From contig NZ_MPDM01000011.1 in the NCBI RefSeq assembly GCF_001936115.1, forward strand, positions 12,945 through 47,194: a stretch of DNA of 34,250 bases. Reading direction: 5' to 3'. The notes below the pieces were generated by a model. It was not told where the DNA came from. It saw nothing but the letters and a program-made list of their open reading frames with translations, and searched no databases. Position 1 is the stretch's first letter, and each line of letters opens with the position of its first letter. Shown here one piece after another: positions 16,952 to 26,411 of this stretch. A program made the position numbers and the translations under genes. The DNA is from Boudabousia marimammalium (GTDB taxonomy: Bacteria > Actinomycetota > Actinomycetes > Actinomycetales > Actinomycetaceae).

Positions 16952-18286
16952 ATGATGAGTAAGCTCCTTTATCCACAGCGTCCTATACGATTATATGTGT
17001 TAGTTGGGCTAATCGCCATGATTTGTTTCATACAATCTTTTTTGTTGATACCGACATGGGCTGATCCTGATCTTCGGGTAATCATTCCTTATTTACGGGA
17101 AGAAATGGTATTGCCAAGTGTCGTCTTGGGATTTTTTGCTGCCATAATGCTGCAACCTCAAAACAGCCGTTCTGTCATTCTTGGTTCGATTACGGCATTG
17201 TCGCCTTGGCAAAGGATAAGACCATTCGCTATTACTCTATGGACAGGAGCTTTATTAGGGTCACTTCTAGGGTGGAGCTATATCCTGACTCGGGGGATGA
17301 ATAATGGATGGCGAACGGTAGATTTATTACCCCTTTCGGTACTGTTTATCTCTTTGTTCGCTTGCTCAACTTTAGCCATGGTCTTTGCAAGCTTGACGCC
17401 AGGGAAATCGAAACTAGTATTAGCGCCTTTGTTAACTGTACTAACCGTTTTCGCTCCCGTATTCATTAACCGGATTGTTTTAAATAATACCGGTCTGTCA
17501 AGTATTTCATTGGGATTTATCTGGGGGGATAATTTCGTAAGTTATCCCAGTGATTTTGTAGTTTCAACTGAGTTAATTCGTGCTACCTATTTCCTGTTGC
17601 TGGGCTTATGCGGATTCTATGCACTTATAAAGACTAACGTTTATGCAATATCGGGGCGGAAAACATTTGCTATTCAAGGGATGGCTTTTTTCATTCCCCC
17701 ACTACTTGTTTTCGCCTCTACTATCGCAATGTCTCCGGTGGTTGTCAAATACTATGAGGGCCCAGAAAGTTGTGTAGAAGTTGGGCAGCAAAACCTTTGT
17801 CTGCCGGTAGCTCAATCTAAACTTTTACCTCGGCTTAAAAAGCAGTTTACTGATTATTTTGCACAGCTACCTGATGGATGGATTAAACCAGGTCAAACAA
17901 TTGGGCTTTCTTCCGGAACCTTCAACGAACTCACTTTATTTAACCCCGGTTCTTTTTCTACCTTAGAAGAGTGGGAAGCGCGTTCTTTTACCAACAGTGT
18001 TCACTCACTATTCATAGTCCCTGGTCGAAGTGCTCAAGCCTGCGAAGAAGGCGAACTAACCACAACAGCAATCAACTCGATCTTAATACGAGCGAACCTA
18101 CCAATGGAAACAACAACGGCCTTCAACATAGAAACCGGACAAGAAGTTGAACATACCATCACCGTCGAAGATGACCCGAATCTTGCTTTCTTAGTTAAAC
18201 TTCCAACGTCCCGATACCACGAATGGTTACAAAATCACCGAAAGGTGATTAGTGAATGCAGATTAACCAAGGACATGTTCAAATGA
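16952..18286 (+). CDS. Membrane subunit with large extracytoplasmic domain
   Basis: A 444-residue protein. About seven hydrophobic helices lie within residues 12-265, followed by a soluble C-terminal domain of about 180 residues carrying four Cys (in ESCVEV, QNLCLPV, AQACEEG and SECRLTK), consistent with disulfides outside the membrane. No family is recognised with certainty; the position after the ATPase points to an ABC permease. ATG 16952 is used; a second ATG follows at 16955 and the ribosome-binding site is weak. A TTATCCACA sequence (DnaA-box-like, 16969-16977) falls in codons 6-9 and is probably chance. The gene ends in an ATGA overlap with the next one. Confidence 0.78.
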   Translation: MMSKLLYPQRPIRLYVLVGLIAMICFIQSFLLIPTWADPDLRVIIPYLREEMVLPSVVLGFFAAIMLQPQNSRSVILGSITALSPWQRIRPFAITLWTGALLGSLLGWSYILTRGMNNGWRTVDLLPLSVLFISLFACSTLAMVFASLTPGKSKLVLAPLLTVLTVFAPVFINRIVLNNTGLSSISLGFIWGDNFVSYPSDFVVSTELIRATYFLLLGLCGFYALIKTNVYAISGRKTFAIQGMAFFIPPLLVFASTIAMSPVVVKYYEGPESCVEVGQQNLCLPVAQSKLLPRLKKQFTDYFAQLPDGWIKPGQTIGLSSGTFNELTLFNPGSFSTLEEWEARSFTNSVHSLFIVPGRSAQACEEGELTTTAINSILIRANLPMETTTAFNIETGQEVEHTITVEDDPNLAFLVKLPTSRYHEWLQNHRKVISECRLTKDMFK

Positions 18287-18945
18287 CAGCCCGACCTGGT
18301 TTTATATATCCCACGATAACCACTTTTCTCTTGTGGTTAGTATCTGGCTACATTTCAATTACATTCCATAATTCTCTATTTTACTTACCCAATGGCTCAT
18401 CTGGCTTCGTTGTTCCTATCCGACCTGCTTACATTGCTGTTTTAACTTTTAGCTGGATTGGACTACTTAGTTTCATGCCACGTATGCCTTGGATCGAACT
18501 AAATACTCCACGAAGATTCCGGGTAAGGATTCTCATGCAAATCATCTATCTTTCATCCTTAATACTCACAATTATCCCGCTAGGCCTTTTCTTCGAGAGA
18601 CTTATTAATCCTGTCGATAATAATGCGCCCCACGAACGAGTAAGCCTCATTCAGCATTTTATGTTCAGCGGCACCCAAGGAGTGATCATCCTCAGCCTTA
18701 CTATGATCACTATTGCCTTAATCGGCTACAAATACGGTAGACTCACCACGCCATTATGGGTACTTATATACTGGCTAGGTCAGGCTAGTGAACTGCTTTA
18801 TTGGTTACCAGGAGGATCATTTCGATTCTTCGAAGACACCGTAGCTTTTGCAACTGCATTTACTATCTTGCTCTGGAGTATCGCAACTTTCATGTACACC
18901 CATACTTACAGAGGAATAAAACCCCTACTGCGCGAGGCACAGTAA
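18283..18945 (+). CDS. Second membrane protein of the peptide operon
   Basis: A 220-residue protein with about five or six hydrophobic segments and no recognised motif. ATG 18283 overlaps the upstream stop (ATGA) and has AAGGA 9 nt upstream; an in-frame ATG at 18256 would overlap by 31 nt and is less likely. It is the last gene of the operon and may be the second permease half or an immunity-type membrane protein. No clear terminator follows. Base composition is AT-rich like the preceding gene, unlike the rest of the window. Confidence 0.75.
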   Translation: MTARPGFIYPTITTFLLWLVSGYISITFHNSLFYLPNGSSGFVVPIRPAYIAVLTFSWIGLLSFMPRMPWIELNTPRRFRVRILMQIIYLSSLILTIIPLGLFFERLINPVDNNAPHERVSLIQHFMFSGTQGVIILSLTMITIALIGYKYGRLTTPLWVLIYWLGQASELLYWLPGGSFRFFEDTVAFATAFTILLWSIATFMYTHTYRGIKPLLREAQ

Positions 18946-20157
18946 AACCGCAGTAACTTTTGATGTAGGTTCTGTAGGTCAAAGATCGCCAACTACTATC
19001 CATCTGATAATCGGTCTATCTGCCAATCAAGTAGATGTACGAAGTTCAATGTGCATGCAATGTATTTCACGCTCATGAGGGCACTTATCTGATCGTAGTG
19101 TAATTGACGAAAAATGCATGGTCTGTTGCTTGGTAGCGTCTTTTCGATATAGTAAACTGAAACTGTAATGTGGGTCACTCTTAGAAAAGGAAATACTATC
19201 TTCACTTGGAACCTGGGAGTTAACCCCTAGGGCGGGTTTCTAGTCACTGAGCTTTGGGGCTCTCGCACATACGCCCCCGGGCACCACCCAATCCGGATGG
19301 GTCGCAGATGAACTTATTAGGGAACACCTGTGGGTTAATTGTGGATCTTCCTCGTTTACATCGTGTCAACGAGGTAACATTGCTCTCAGCATGACTAGAC
19401 TTTGATCGTGATGTGCCGTCGTAACATTGATTATGTTGCCGTTTTCGCGATATGCTAGCCAGCACTATTACCGGCTTTTGGGCTATTCTTATCTGCTGTT
19501 CCAACTCACCCTCGAAGGTTCGCCTCAGCAGCGCTTGTATTGTTTCGTTCCCGGTGCCCGTATGCCTCTACGCACTTGAGTTGTACGAGTTTGATGAACG
19601 GCTGCTTTTGGCAGTGTGGTAGACCTTGCGCAAGCTAGAGGTGTGCTTACAGGTTGACGTGGGACATGTGCTAGGTGAACTCCGTTCATTCACACCCCCT
19701 AACAATACTGGTCGTCAGGGGCAATGAACCGCCGTGCAGTATTGCTTACGCAGAAACTTGCCAAAACGCAGTCGCGCTCCTCAGAGAATTCTGTGAAGCA
19801 TTACAAAAAGATACACGATGGCCGTTTACCTGTGTGAGTGGCCACTGAGATCCTCTTCTTCTGCGTACAAATGGGCAGACGTACACCAGTGGCGGTGTCT
19901 AAATTCCGCTCGCCTCGACTCCTGCAACACCAGATACGACCATCAGAGCCAGATAAGGCTCCTTATCTCGATCGAAAACCCCATATCTGTGATCCCTACG
20001 GTTGCTCCTACGCGGATTTCACTTGAAAGCCTAAGCCGATAACAACATCCGCGCACACACCTTAGACGCAAGCGTGCCATCCACCAAGAGGACTCATAAC
20101 AGGCAAGATTTATAACCACGCTTCGAGGGTGCATCTCACTGGCACAAGAAGGAACTA
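18946..20157. other. 1.2-kb stretch without a supportable gene
   Basis: All six frames contain only short, interrupted, unrecognised reading frames; the strand bias and codon use look random. No tRNA, known ncRNA, transposase or CRISPR repeat is seen. The one notable structure is a pair of interleaved inverted repeats at 19684-19744. It probably consists of decayed accessory DNA, perhaps including the missing front of the restriction gene remnant. Confidence 0.5.
19684..19744 (+). other. Interleaved inverted repeats (pseudoknot topology)
   Basis: GTTCATT (19684-19690) pairs with AATGAAC (19723-19729), while CAATACTG (19703-19710) pairs with CAGTATTG (19737-19744). The order A-B-A'-B' is that of an H-type pseudoknot. 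It could be a structured RNA or chance in decayed DNA. Confidence 0.3.
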
Positions 20158-21201
20158 GTGGCGTGCTCCGGTGACTGGACAAAAGTGCGGATCGAAGTGA
20201 TCATCGTCGGCCCAGGTGTCGACCAACAGCCGAGTAGGATCAAACTTCAAGTCGAGCATCCGAGCAAGTACGACGATGCTGCCTTGTCTGGGCAAGAACT
20301 CCGCCGCAAGCTCGGCGGCGGCCAATGGGAATCCACCAGTTTCGATACTGCTGTTGACCTGCGAGCGCTCGACGACTCCTACCGTGCGGCAGCGCGCATT
20401 CTCTCACCAGCACTCGCCACAGCTTATGTGCAGCACCTTGCCCCTGGGGATGAGGAAGACGACCTACTCGAAGCCCAAATCACCGTTTCGGCTCTGAGCT
20501 TGGTACCTGAGATTGTGGCCACCATCGAAGAAGAAGCCGACGGGATCTCCCGCAAGTGGCTGACCGACACGCGCGTGGAACGCAAGAACCTCACCGACGA
20601 ACAGCAAGCCGAGTACGACCGGCTCGAAGGCATGTTCCTGTCACCAGAGCGCATCCTGCTGACCGTGCCACACAAAGCGCAAGCTGAGACCAAAGAACGC
20701 GACACTGACGGCACCGAGCGGGACCTACCCACAAGCACAACGCACCTGCTTACATCGGACAATGGCACCTACCCGCTGAACCTCAATTACTGGGAGCAGC
20801 GTGTGCTGGCTGCCGAGGAGAAACGCCCTGGTTTTGTTGGTTGGTACCGCAACCCTGACCGGGCTGTGAAAGAGTCACTGGCGATTGCTTACGAAGATAA
20901 CCATTCGTGGAAGGCTCTGCGACCGGACTTCTTGTTCTTCACAGAAACTGCGAACGGCGTTGTTGTTGATATTGTCGACCCACACGGTACCCATCTATCC
21001 GATGCGCTGCCGAAACTCAAAGGGTTAGCTCAGTTCGCTGAGAACTACGGAGGGGAGTTCAGGCGCATCGAATCCGTAGCCGAGCCGGACGGGAAACTCC
21101 GAGTTCTCGATATGGGCAAAGCCGCTGTACGTGAGGCCATCAGGCAGGCTGTCGATGCGAAGTCTCTCTACGCATCCGACCTCGCCTACGACTACCAATA
21201 A
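20158..21201 (+). pseudogene. C-terminal remnant of a restriction-type helicase/endonuclease
   Basis: The 347-residue frame matches, by pattern, the C-terminal end of large DEAD/DEAH helicase proteins of type III-like restriction systems. About residues 220-320 contain GWYRNPDRA, then a RPDFLFF...VVVDIVDPHG segment of PD-(D/E)xK nuclease type, then DALPKLKGLAQFAENYG. The helicase motifs (Walker A, DEAH) are absent, and relatives are about three times longer, so this is the tail of a truncated gene. A GTG at 20158 with AAGGA nearby could still allow translation. No methyltransferase partner is in the window. Its GC-rich codon use contrasts with the AT-rich operon upstream. Confidence 0.68.
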
Positions 21202-21442
21202 ACACATCAAAAGAAAGAGGATAAGTCACGGTTAGTCGGCCAATTATTAGGGCAGACAGCAAACCTTTTAGTGCAGGCCGTACTTTTTGACGGAAGCCCA
21301 AACAATTTGACGCTTCACACCGTCATGGCCTTCAGCACGCACTGAAACTGTCGGAACTGCCTACTCTGGGCCACCAAACAGTCCGCTTTGCACCACCATC
21401 CAGCACGTGCCAACCATCAGAAACCCGCGCTCACAAGCAAAA
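21202..21442. other. Non-coding spacer before the tRNA terminator
   Basis: No gene or clear structure seen between the restriction remnant and the tRNA terminator hairpin. Confidence 0.4.
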
Positions 21443-21497
21443 ACACCCATCTCGATTCACCGCCCAAACTCGCCGGGCTTTGTATCAAAATGGGTGT
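21443..21497 (-). terminator. Terminator of tRNA-Thr
   Basis: Outer arms ACACCCAT (21443-21450) and ATGGGTGT (21490-21497) enclose a small GCCC/GGGC hairpin. On the minus strand the stem is followed by a T run, 5 nt after the CCA end of the tRNA. Confidence 0.6.
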
Positions 21498-21502
21498 CTA
21501 AC

Positions 21503-21578
21503 TGGAGCCCCCTACCGGGTTCGAACCGATGACCTGCTGTTTACAAGACAGCTGCTCTACCAGCTGAGCTAAGGAGGC
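21503..21578 (-). tRNA. tRNA-Thr (anticodon UGU)
   Basis: The minus strand folds into a full cloverleaf. The acceptor GCCTCCT pairs with AGGGGGC, D-stem GCTC/GAGC, anticodon stem GCTGT/ACAGC with loop CTTGTAA (anticodon TGT), and T-arm ATCGG-TTCGAAC-CCGGT. The 3' CCA is encoded. The 3' end faces the accessory stretch to the left, the usual side for integrated elements. Confidence 0.96.
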
Positions 21579-21678
21579 GCCCGTTCAGTGTGCCATAGGT
21601 GCCAGCGCGCTGGCAAGTGGAGTGTTGAAACTCACCGCTTCTCTCTGTGAGTCTGGTTCTTAGAAGCAGAGGGTAACT

Positions 21679-22572
21679 CTATAGGTCGTGGGGCTGTGGT
21701 GGCATTTCTTGGAGGCGGGGTCGTTTAGCCCGGACCTCGTCACCGCTGGAAACGCCTTTGATGCGTCGCCCCACCCACGGTTTTACGTCCCTGCGTAGCC
21801 ATTCGAAATCGTCTCGGAAACCCTGCTGGACTTGCGCCCATCCCGCAGGAATCGCCTCGGAGATGGGTACTTCGCTGGGGATGGGGTCTTCGCCGAGGGG
21901 GAGCGGCCGAGAATCCTCGTTAATGCGTGCCTCTAATCCCAAAGCATGAAGCGCTTCGCGGGCCATAATTTCATGGCCGGTGGAAGTCAAATGAATCCGG
22001 TCCGCCGCCCAAGCCGGCCAAGTCTGTAAAGCCTGCAAACCCCACTGGTCGGCCACATAACAGTCGTAACGGTGAGCAATCGACCAAATATAGCTATTAA
22101 AAACACTGGCTTGCCCGCGGGTTGCTGAGAGCAGGCGGGAACCTCCGCGCGGATTACTGCTGACCACCAAGAGCACCTCGCAGCCAGCGTGCCGGGCGCG
22201 AGAAACCGCCTCCTCCAACAGTTCCGCTACCGTATCCGGAGTCGCGCCGGGGCGAAGCATGTCGTTTCCGCCACCCACAATCGACAATAAATCGGGCAGC
22301 ATCTCAATCGCTGGATCCAACTGTTCCGCCACAATCTGATGTAAAAGTTTGCCCCGCACCGCCAGATTAGCGTAGCGAACCGGCGGTAAATCCTCGTCCA
22401 CTCGGATCCGAGAAAGTTTACTGGCCAGACGGTCCGTCCAGCCCCGATACTCGCCCACCGCGCTCTCGGCCAAGTGCGGGTCGGAAGCCCACGGGTCCAT
22501 CATGCCTTCGCTGAACGAATCCCCAATCGCCACATAGGAGCCAATTTTGCTGATATCTAAAGGCTTAATCAT
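21679..22572 (-). CDS. SGNH/GDSL-family hydrolase
   Basis: A 297-residue protein with the SGNH blocks in order: GDSFSEG with Ser19 as nucleophile, Gly in the region of residue 74 (AVRGK), GGND with Asn103, and DRIH with Asp191/His194. It is an esterase- or lipase-type hydrolase with no signal peptide, so cytoplasmic. The substrate is unknown; actinobacterial relatives are annotated as GDSL-like lipases or acylhydrolases. ATG 22572 overlaps the stop of the upstream ung gene (ATGA) and has GGAG 7 nt upstream; a TTG four codons earlier is less likely. The C-terminal 90 residues are an extra, charged extension. It is co-transcribed with ung. Confidence 0.9.
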   Translation of the reverse strand: MIKPLDISKIGSYVAIGDSFSEGMMDPWASDPHLAESAVGEYRGWTDRLASKLSRIRVDEDLPPVRYANLAVRGKLLHQIVAEQLDPAIEMLPDLLSIVGGGNDMLRPGATPDTVAELLEEAVSRARHAGCEVLLVVSSNPRGGSRLLSATRGQASVFNSYIWSIAHRYDCYVADQWGLQALQTWPAWAADRIHLTSTGHEIMAREALHALGLEARINEDSRPLPLGEDPIPSEVPISEAIPAGWAQVQQGFRDDFEWLRRDVKPWVGRRIKGVSSGDEVRAKRPRLQEMPPQPHDL

Positions 22573-23243
22573 GGAAGTCTCCAATCTACTGGGCTGGCAC
22601 CCATTTCGGTTAGATGCTGATTAGCGTGCGAAAATGGCTTCGAACCGAAGAAACCTCGCGAAGCTGACAGGGGTGAAGGGTGTGGGGATTTAATAATTGC
22701 GGTATCAGTCAGGCGGGGGATTAGCTGCTGCGCGTCGCGGCCCCACAAGATCGCCACCAGTGGTTTCTGGCGGGCTACGAGGGCGTCAATCGCCGCGTCG
22801 GTGATTTGCTCCCAGCCGCGTTTACGATGGGAGGCTGCCGCGCCCGGCTGCACTGTCAAAACCCTGTTGAGCAGCATGACTCCCTGCTTACTCCAGGGGG
22901 AAAGATCGCCGCTAGTGGGGCGTTCCACCCCTAGGTCAGAGACCATCTCAGTGAAAATATTTTGCAAAGAGCGGGGAATCTCAACGCCCGGCTGCACGGA
23001 AAAACTCAAACCCATGGCGTGCCCCGGAGTGGGGTAGGGGTCCTGCCCCACAATCAGCACTTTTACATCAGCTAAAGGATAGGTGAACGCCCGAAAAACG
23101 TCACGCCCCTGCGGTAGGTAGCCCTTTCCGGCGGCGTTTTCAGCCCGTAGCATCTGGCCCATCGCGCGAATCTGCTCGGCCTGTGCAGATAGTGCTTCAG
23201 CCCAGTCGGGTGCCATCACGTTAGCTAATGAGGGGTTTTCCAT
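22569..23243 (-). CDS. ung: Uracil-DNA glycosylase
   Basis: A 224-residue family 1 UDG that removes uracil from DNA in base excision repair. It has [18 protein letters not shown] at 66-83 with catalytic Asp68, and [12 protein letters not shown] at 188-199 with His188. Length matches the family (about 220-230). The ATG at 23243 is preceded by TAGACT and six more bases, consistent with a leaderless transcript; the AGAGG present is too close for an ordinary ribosome-binding site. It forms a two-gene unit with the SGNH hydrolase and is divergent from the LytR_C gene. Confidence 0.96.
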   Translation of the reverse strand: MENPSLANVMAPDWAEALSAQAEQIRAMGQMLRAENAAGKGYLPQGRDVFRAFTYPLADVKVLIVGQDPYPTPGHAMGLSFSVQPGVEIPRSLQNIFTEMVSDLGVERPTSGDLSPWSKQGVMLLNRVLTVQPGAAASHRKRGWEQITDAAIDALVARQKPLVAILWGRDAQQLIPRLTDTAIIKSPHPSPLSASRGFFGSKPFSHANQHLTEMGASPVDWRLP

Positions 23244-23345
23244 ACCTCTAGTCTAACCCGGGGAAGTACCCAAGATGGGCTGACGGTTGCGACACACGGC
23301 CAGATTCCGGCGGCTTGGCACGGAAATATGCCGTAACCTAGAGGG

Positions 23346-23966
23346 GTGAATGAAGAACAATATCCCGCAGATGAGTTTGATGTGACCGAGGGTGCGCACC
23401 CGCGCGGCGTGCATCGCGCCCCCGAACCGTGGTGGCGCTGGATGCTACCTTTCTTGGTGGTGCTGATCGCTGTTCCCGCCCTTGCGTGGGGAGCCATGTA
23501 CCTTTTGTCGCCTTCGACTGTGCCGCCGCAGGCCGGGGGAACCGCCTCAACTCCTGAGGTGACTGCGGAAACTGTAGAAGCTGTGAAGAGCGTGGAAACC
23601 CCTGAGACTGGCACAATGGAAAAGCCTGAAGCGCAGGCCCCTGCCACTGAGGAGCAGCCGGCACCAGCTCAGCCGTCAGCTGAGGTGAAAAAGGATACGA
23701 AGGTTCGGGTTCTCAACGGCACCGGCAAGCGCGGTCTAGCTGCCAACGTGGTGAAGAAACTCTCCGATAACGGTTTCAAACAGGGTGTGGGAGAGAACGC
23801 TAAAGGATGGGCCTCACGCACATCAGCTGTTTACTATCCCAATGACGACCTGAAGGCCACTGCTGAAGAAATCGCTAAGACCCTCAACATTAACGCCGTG
23901 AAGGATTATAAAGACGGTAACAAGGGTGAGGTTGTCGTCCTGTTGCGTAACGACTTTAATCTCTAG
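23346..23966 (+). CDS. LytR C-terminal domain membrane protein
   Basis: A 206-residue protein with a single membrane helix (about 32-54), an outside linker rich in Pro, Glu and Ala (about 60-115), and a LytR_C domain (about 117-205) beginning KVRVLNGTGKRGLAANV. Stand-alone LytR_C proteins are common in actinobacteria, often near housekeeping genes, with an unproven cell-envelope role. The start is GTG 23346, preceded by TAACCT and six bases, again suggesting a leaderless message. A terminator follows at 23986. The next gene, groEL, has its own control region. Confidence 0.88.
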   Translation: MNEEQYPADEFDVTEGAHPRGVHRAPEPWWRWMLPFLVVLIAVPALAWGAMYLLSPSTVPPQAGGTASTPEVTAETVEAVKSVETPETGTMEKPEAQAPATEEQPAPAQPSAEVKKDTKVRVLNGTGKRGLAANVVKKLSDNGFKQGVGENAKGWASRTSAVYYPNDDLKATAEEIAKTLNINAVKDYKDGNKGEVVVLLRNDFNL

Positions 23967-23985
23967 GAGTTTAGAATCTGAGAGG

Positions 23986-24030
23986 AGCGGCTACCGCCGG
24001 TGAAAGCTGGCAGGTAGCCGCTTCTTAATT
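23986..24030 (+). terminator. Terminator of the LytR_C gene
   Basis: AGCGGCTACC (23986-23995) pairs with GGTAGCCGCT (24013-24022), with an inner GCCGG/CTGGC stem; followed by TCTTAATTT. Confidence 0.8.
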
Positions 24031-24106
24031 TGGTCACGTGATGAGAGGTGACCTACGTGTCGGTTTTATTCCCGGCAGGTTAAGCCTGTTCGCCAACAGG
24101 ATACCG

Positions 24107-24133
24107 TTTGCACTCACAGGGTGAGAGTGCCAA
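24107..24133. promoter_or_regulatory. CIRCE operator 1 (HrcA site)
   Basis: TTTGCACTC-N9-GAGTGCCAA, close to the CIRCE consensus TTAGCACTC-N9-GAGTGCTAA. A possible promoter overlaps it: TTGCAC (24108-24113), 17 bp, CAAACT (24131-24136). Confidence 0.9.
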
Positions 24134-24140
24134 ACTTTAC

Positions 24141-25911
<1,771 letters not shown>

Positions 25912-25936
25912 ACTGCCGCTTTCGTAGCTAAACTGC

Positions 25937-25978
25937 CGGCGGGGCAGGAACCAACTAGGTTCCTGCCCCGCCGTTTTT
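25937..25978 (+). terminator. Terminator of groEL
   Basis: A perfect 16-bp stem CGGCGGGGCAGGAACC / GGTTCCTGCCCCGCCG with a 5-nt loop and five T. It stands between convergent genes and may work for both strands. Confidence 0.94.
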
Positions 25979-25982
25979 CAAA

Positions 25983-26273
25983 CTATCTAGCGAATAGTGA
26001 TTGCGCCTGCGCTTCAGCCTCTTCGTAGGTGCGGGAAGCCGCCATCAGCCGGGTGCTAATTGAATCTAGAGCTTCTTCCACTTGGGTTTGCACCGCCTGC
26101 CATTGGGTGATGCATTCAGTGAAGGAAAGCTGGGCTGATCCTTGCCACCCCGAGTTCAGCGCGGTTAGCTGAGTCATCATGGAAGCAACTTCTGCCCGCA
26201 GACGCGACCCCGAAGTGGAAACCGCCGCGGAAGCCCCCGCAACCTGTGTTGAATCAACTTGAAACATCGACAT
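25983..26273 (-). CDS. WXG100/ESAT-6-like protein
   Basis: A 96-residue, mainly helical protein with a central W-Q-G at 43-45 between two helices, typical of the WXG100 family. Such proteins dimerise and are substrates of type VII (ESX/Ess) secretion systems. The ATG at 26273 has GAGGAG about 6 nt upstream. No EccC, EccD or other ESX gene is in the window, so it is an orphan; its partner machinery should be elsewhere. The first helix is rich in Ala/Ser. It stands alone, convergent with groEL across a shared terminator. No C-terminal YxxxD/E signal is evident (it ends with YEEAEAQAQSLFAR, where Y-E-E-A-E is a partial match). Confidence 0.9.
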   Translation of the reverse strand: MSMFQVDSTQVAGASAAVSTSGSRLRAEVASMMTQLTALNSGWQGSAQLSFTECITQWQAVQTQVEEALDSISTRLMAASRTYEEAEAQAQSLFAR

Positions 26274-26385
26274 GATTTTCTCCTCAATCTATGAGAGAAC
26301 AATGCCGCGGCCCGTCCGCAGCGTTATCTCATGCCCCTACTTTTGCAGGGGGGAAAGGAGCTAAACCAGTCCGGAAAATCCAAGC

Positions 26386-26410
26386 TGTGGATAACTTAAG
26401 CTGTGGATAA
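26386..26410. promoter_or_regulatory. Two tandem perfect DnaA boxes
   Basis: TGTGGATAA (TTATCCACA on the other strand) at 26386-26394 and again at 26402-26410, within two copies of AAGCTGTGGATAACT spaced 16 bp. They lie between the stop of the HD-like gene and the WXG100 gene, which both read leftward. Confidence 0.75.
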
Positions 26411-26411
26411 C

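Noticed and set aside
16969-16977. DnaA box TTATCCACA inside the permease coding region
   Set aside because: Single site in codons 6-9; one perfect 9-mer in 34 kb is compatible with chance.
19244-20182. Short frames on both strands that might be transposase or restriction gene fragments
   Set aside because: No motif, repeat end or consistent frame could be linked to a known family.
21443-21578. tRNA-Thr as an attachment site with a flanking repeat
   Set aside because: No second copy of the tRNA 3' end was found in the window, so no att site is annotated.
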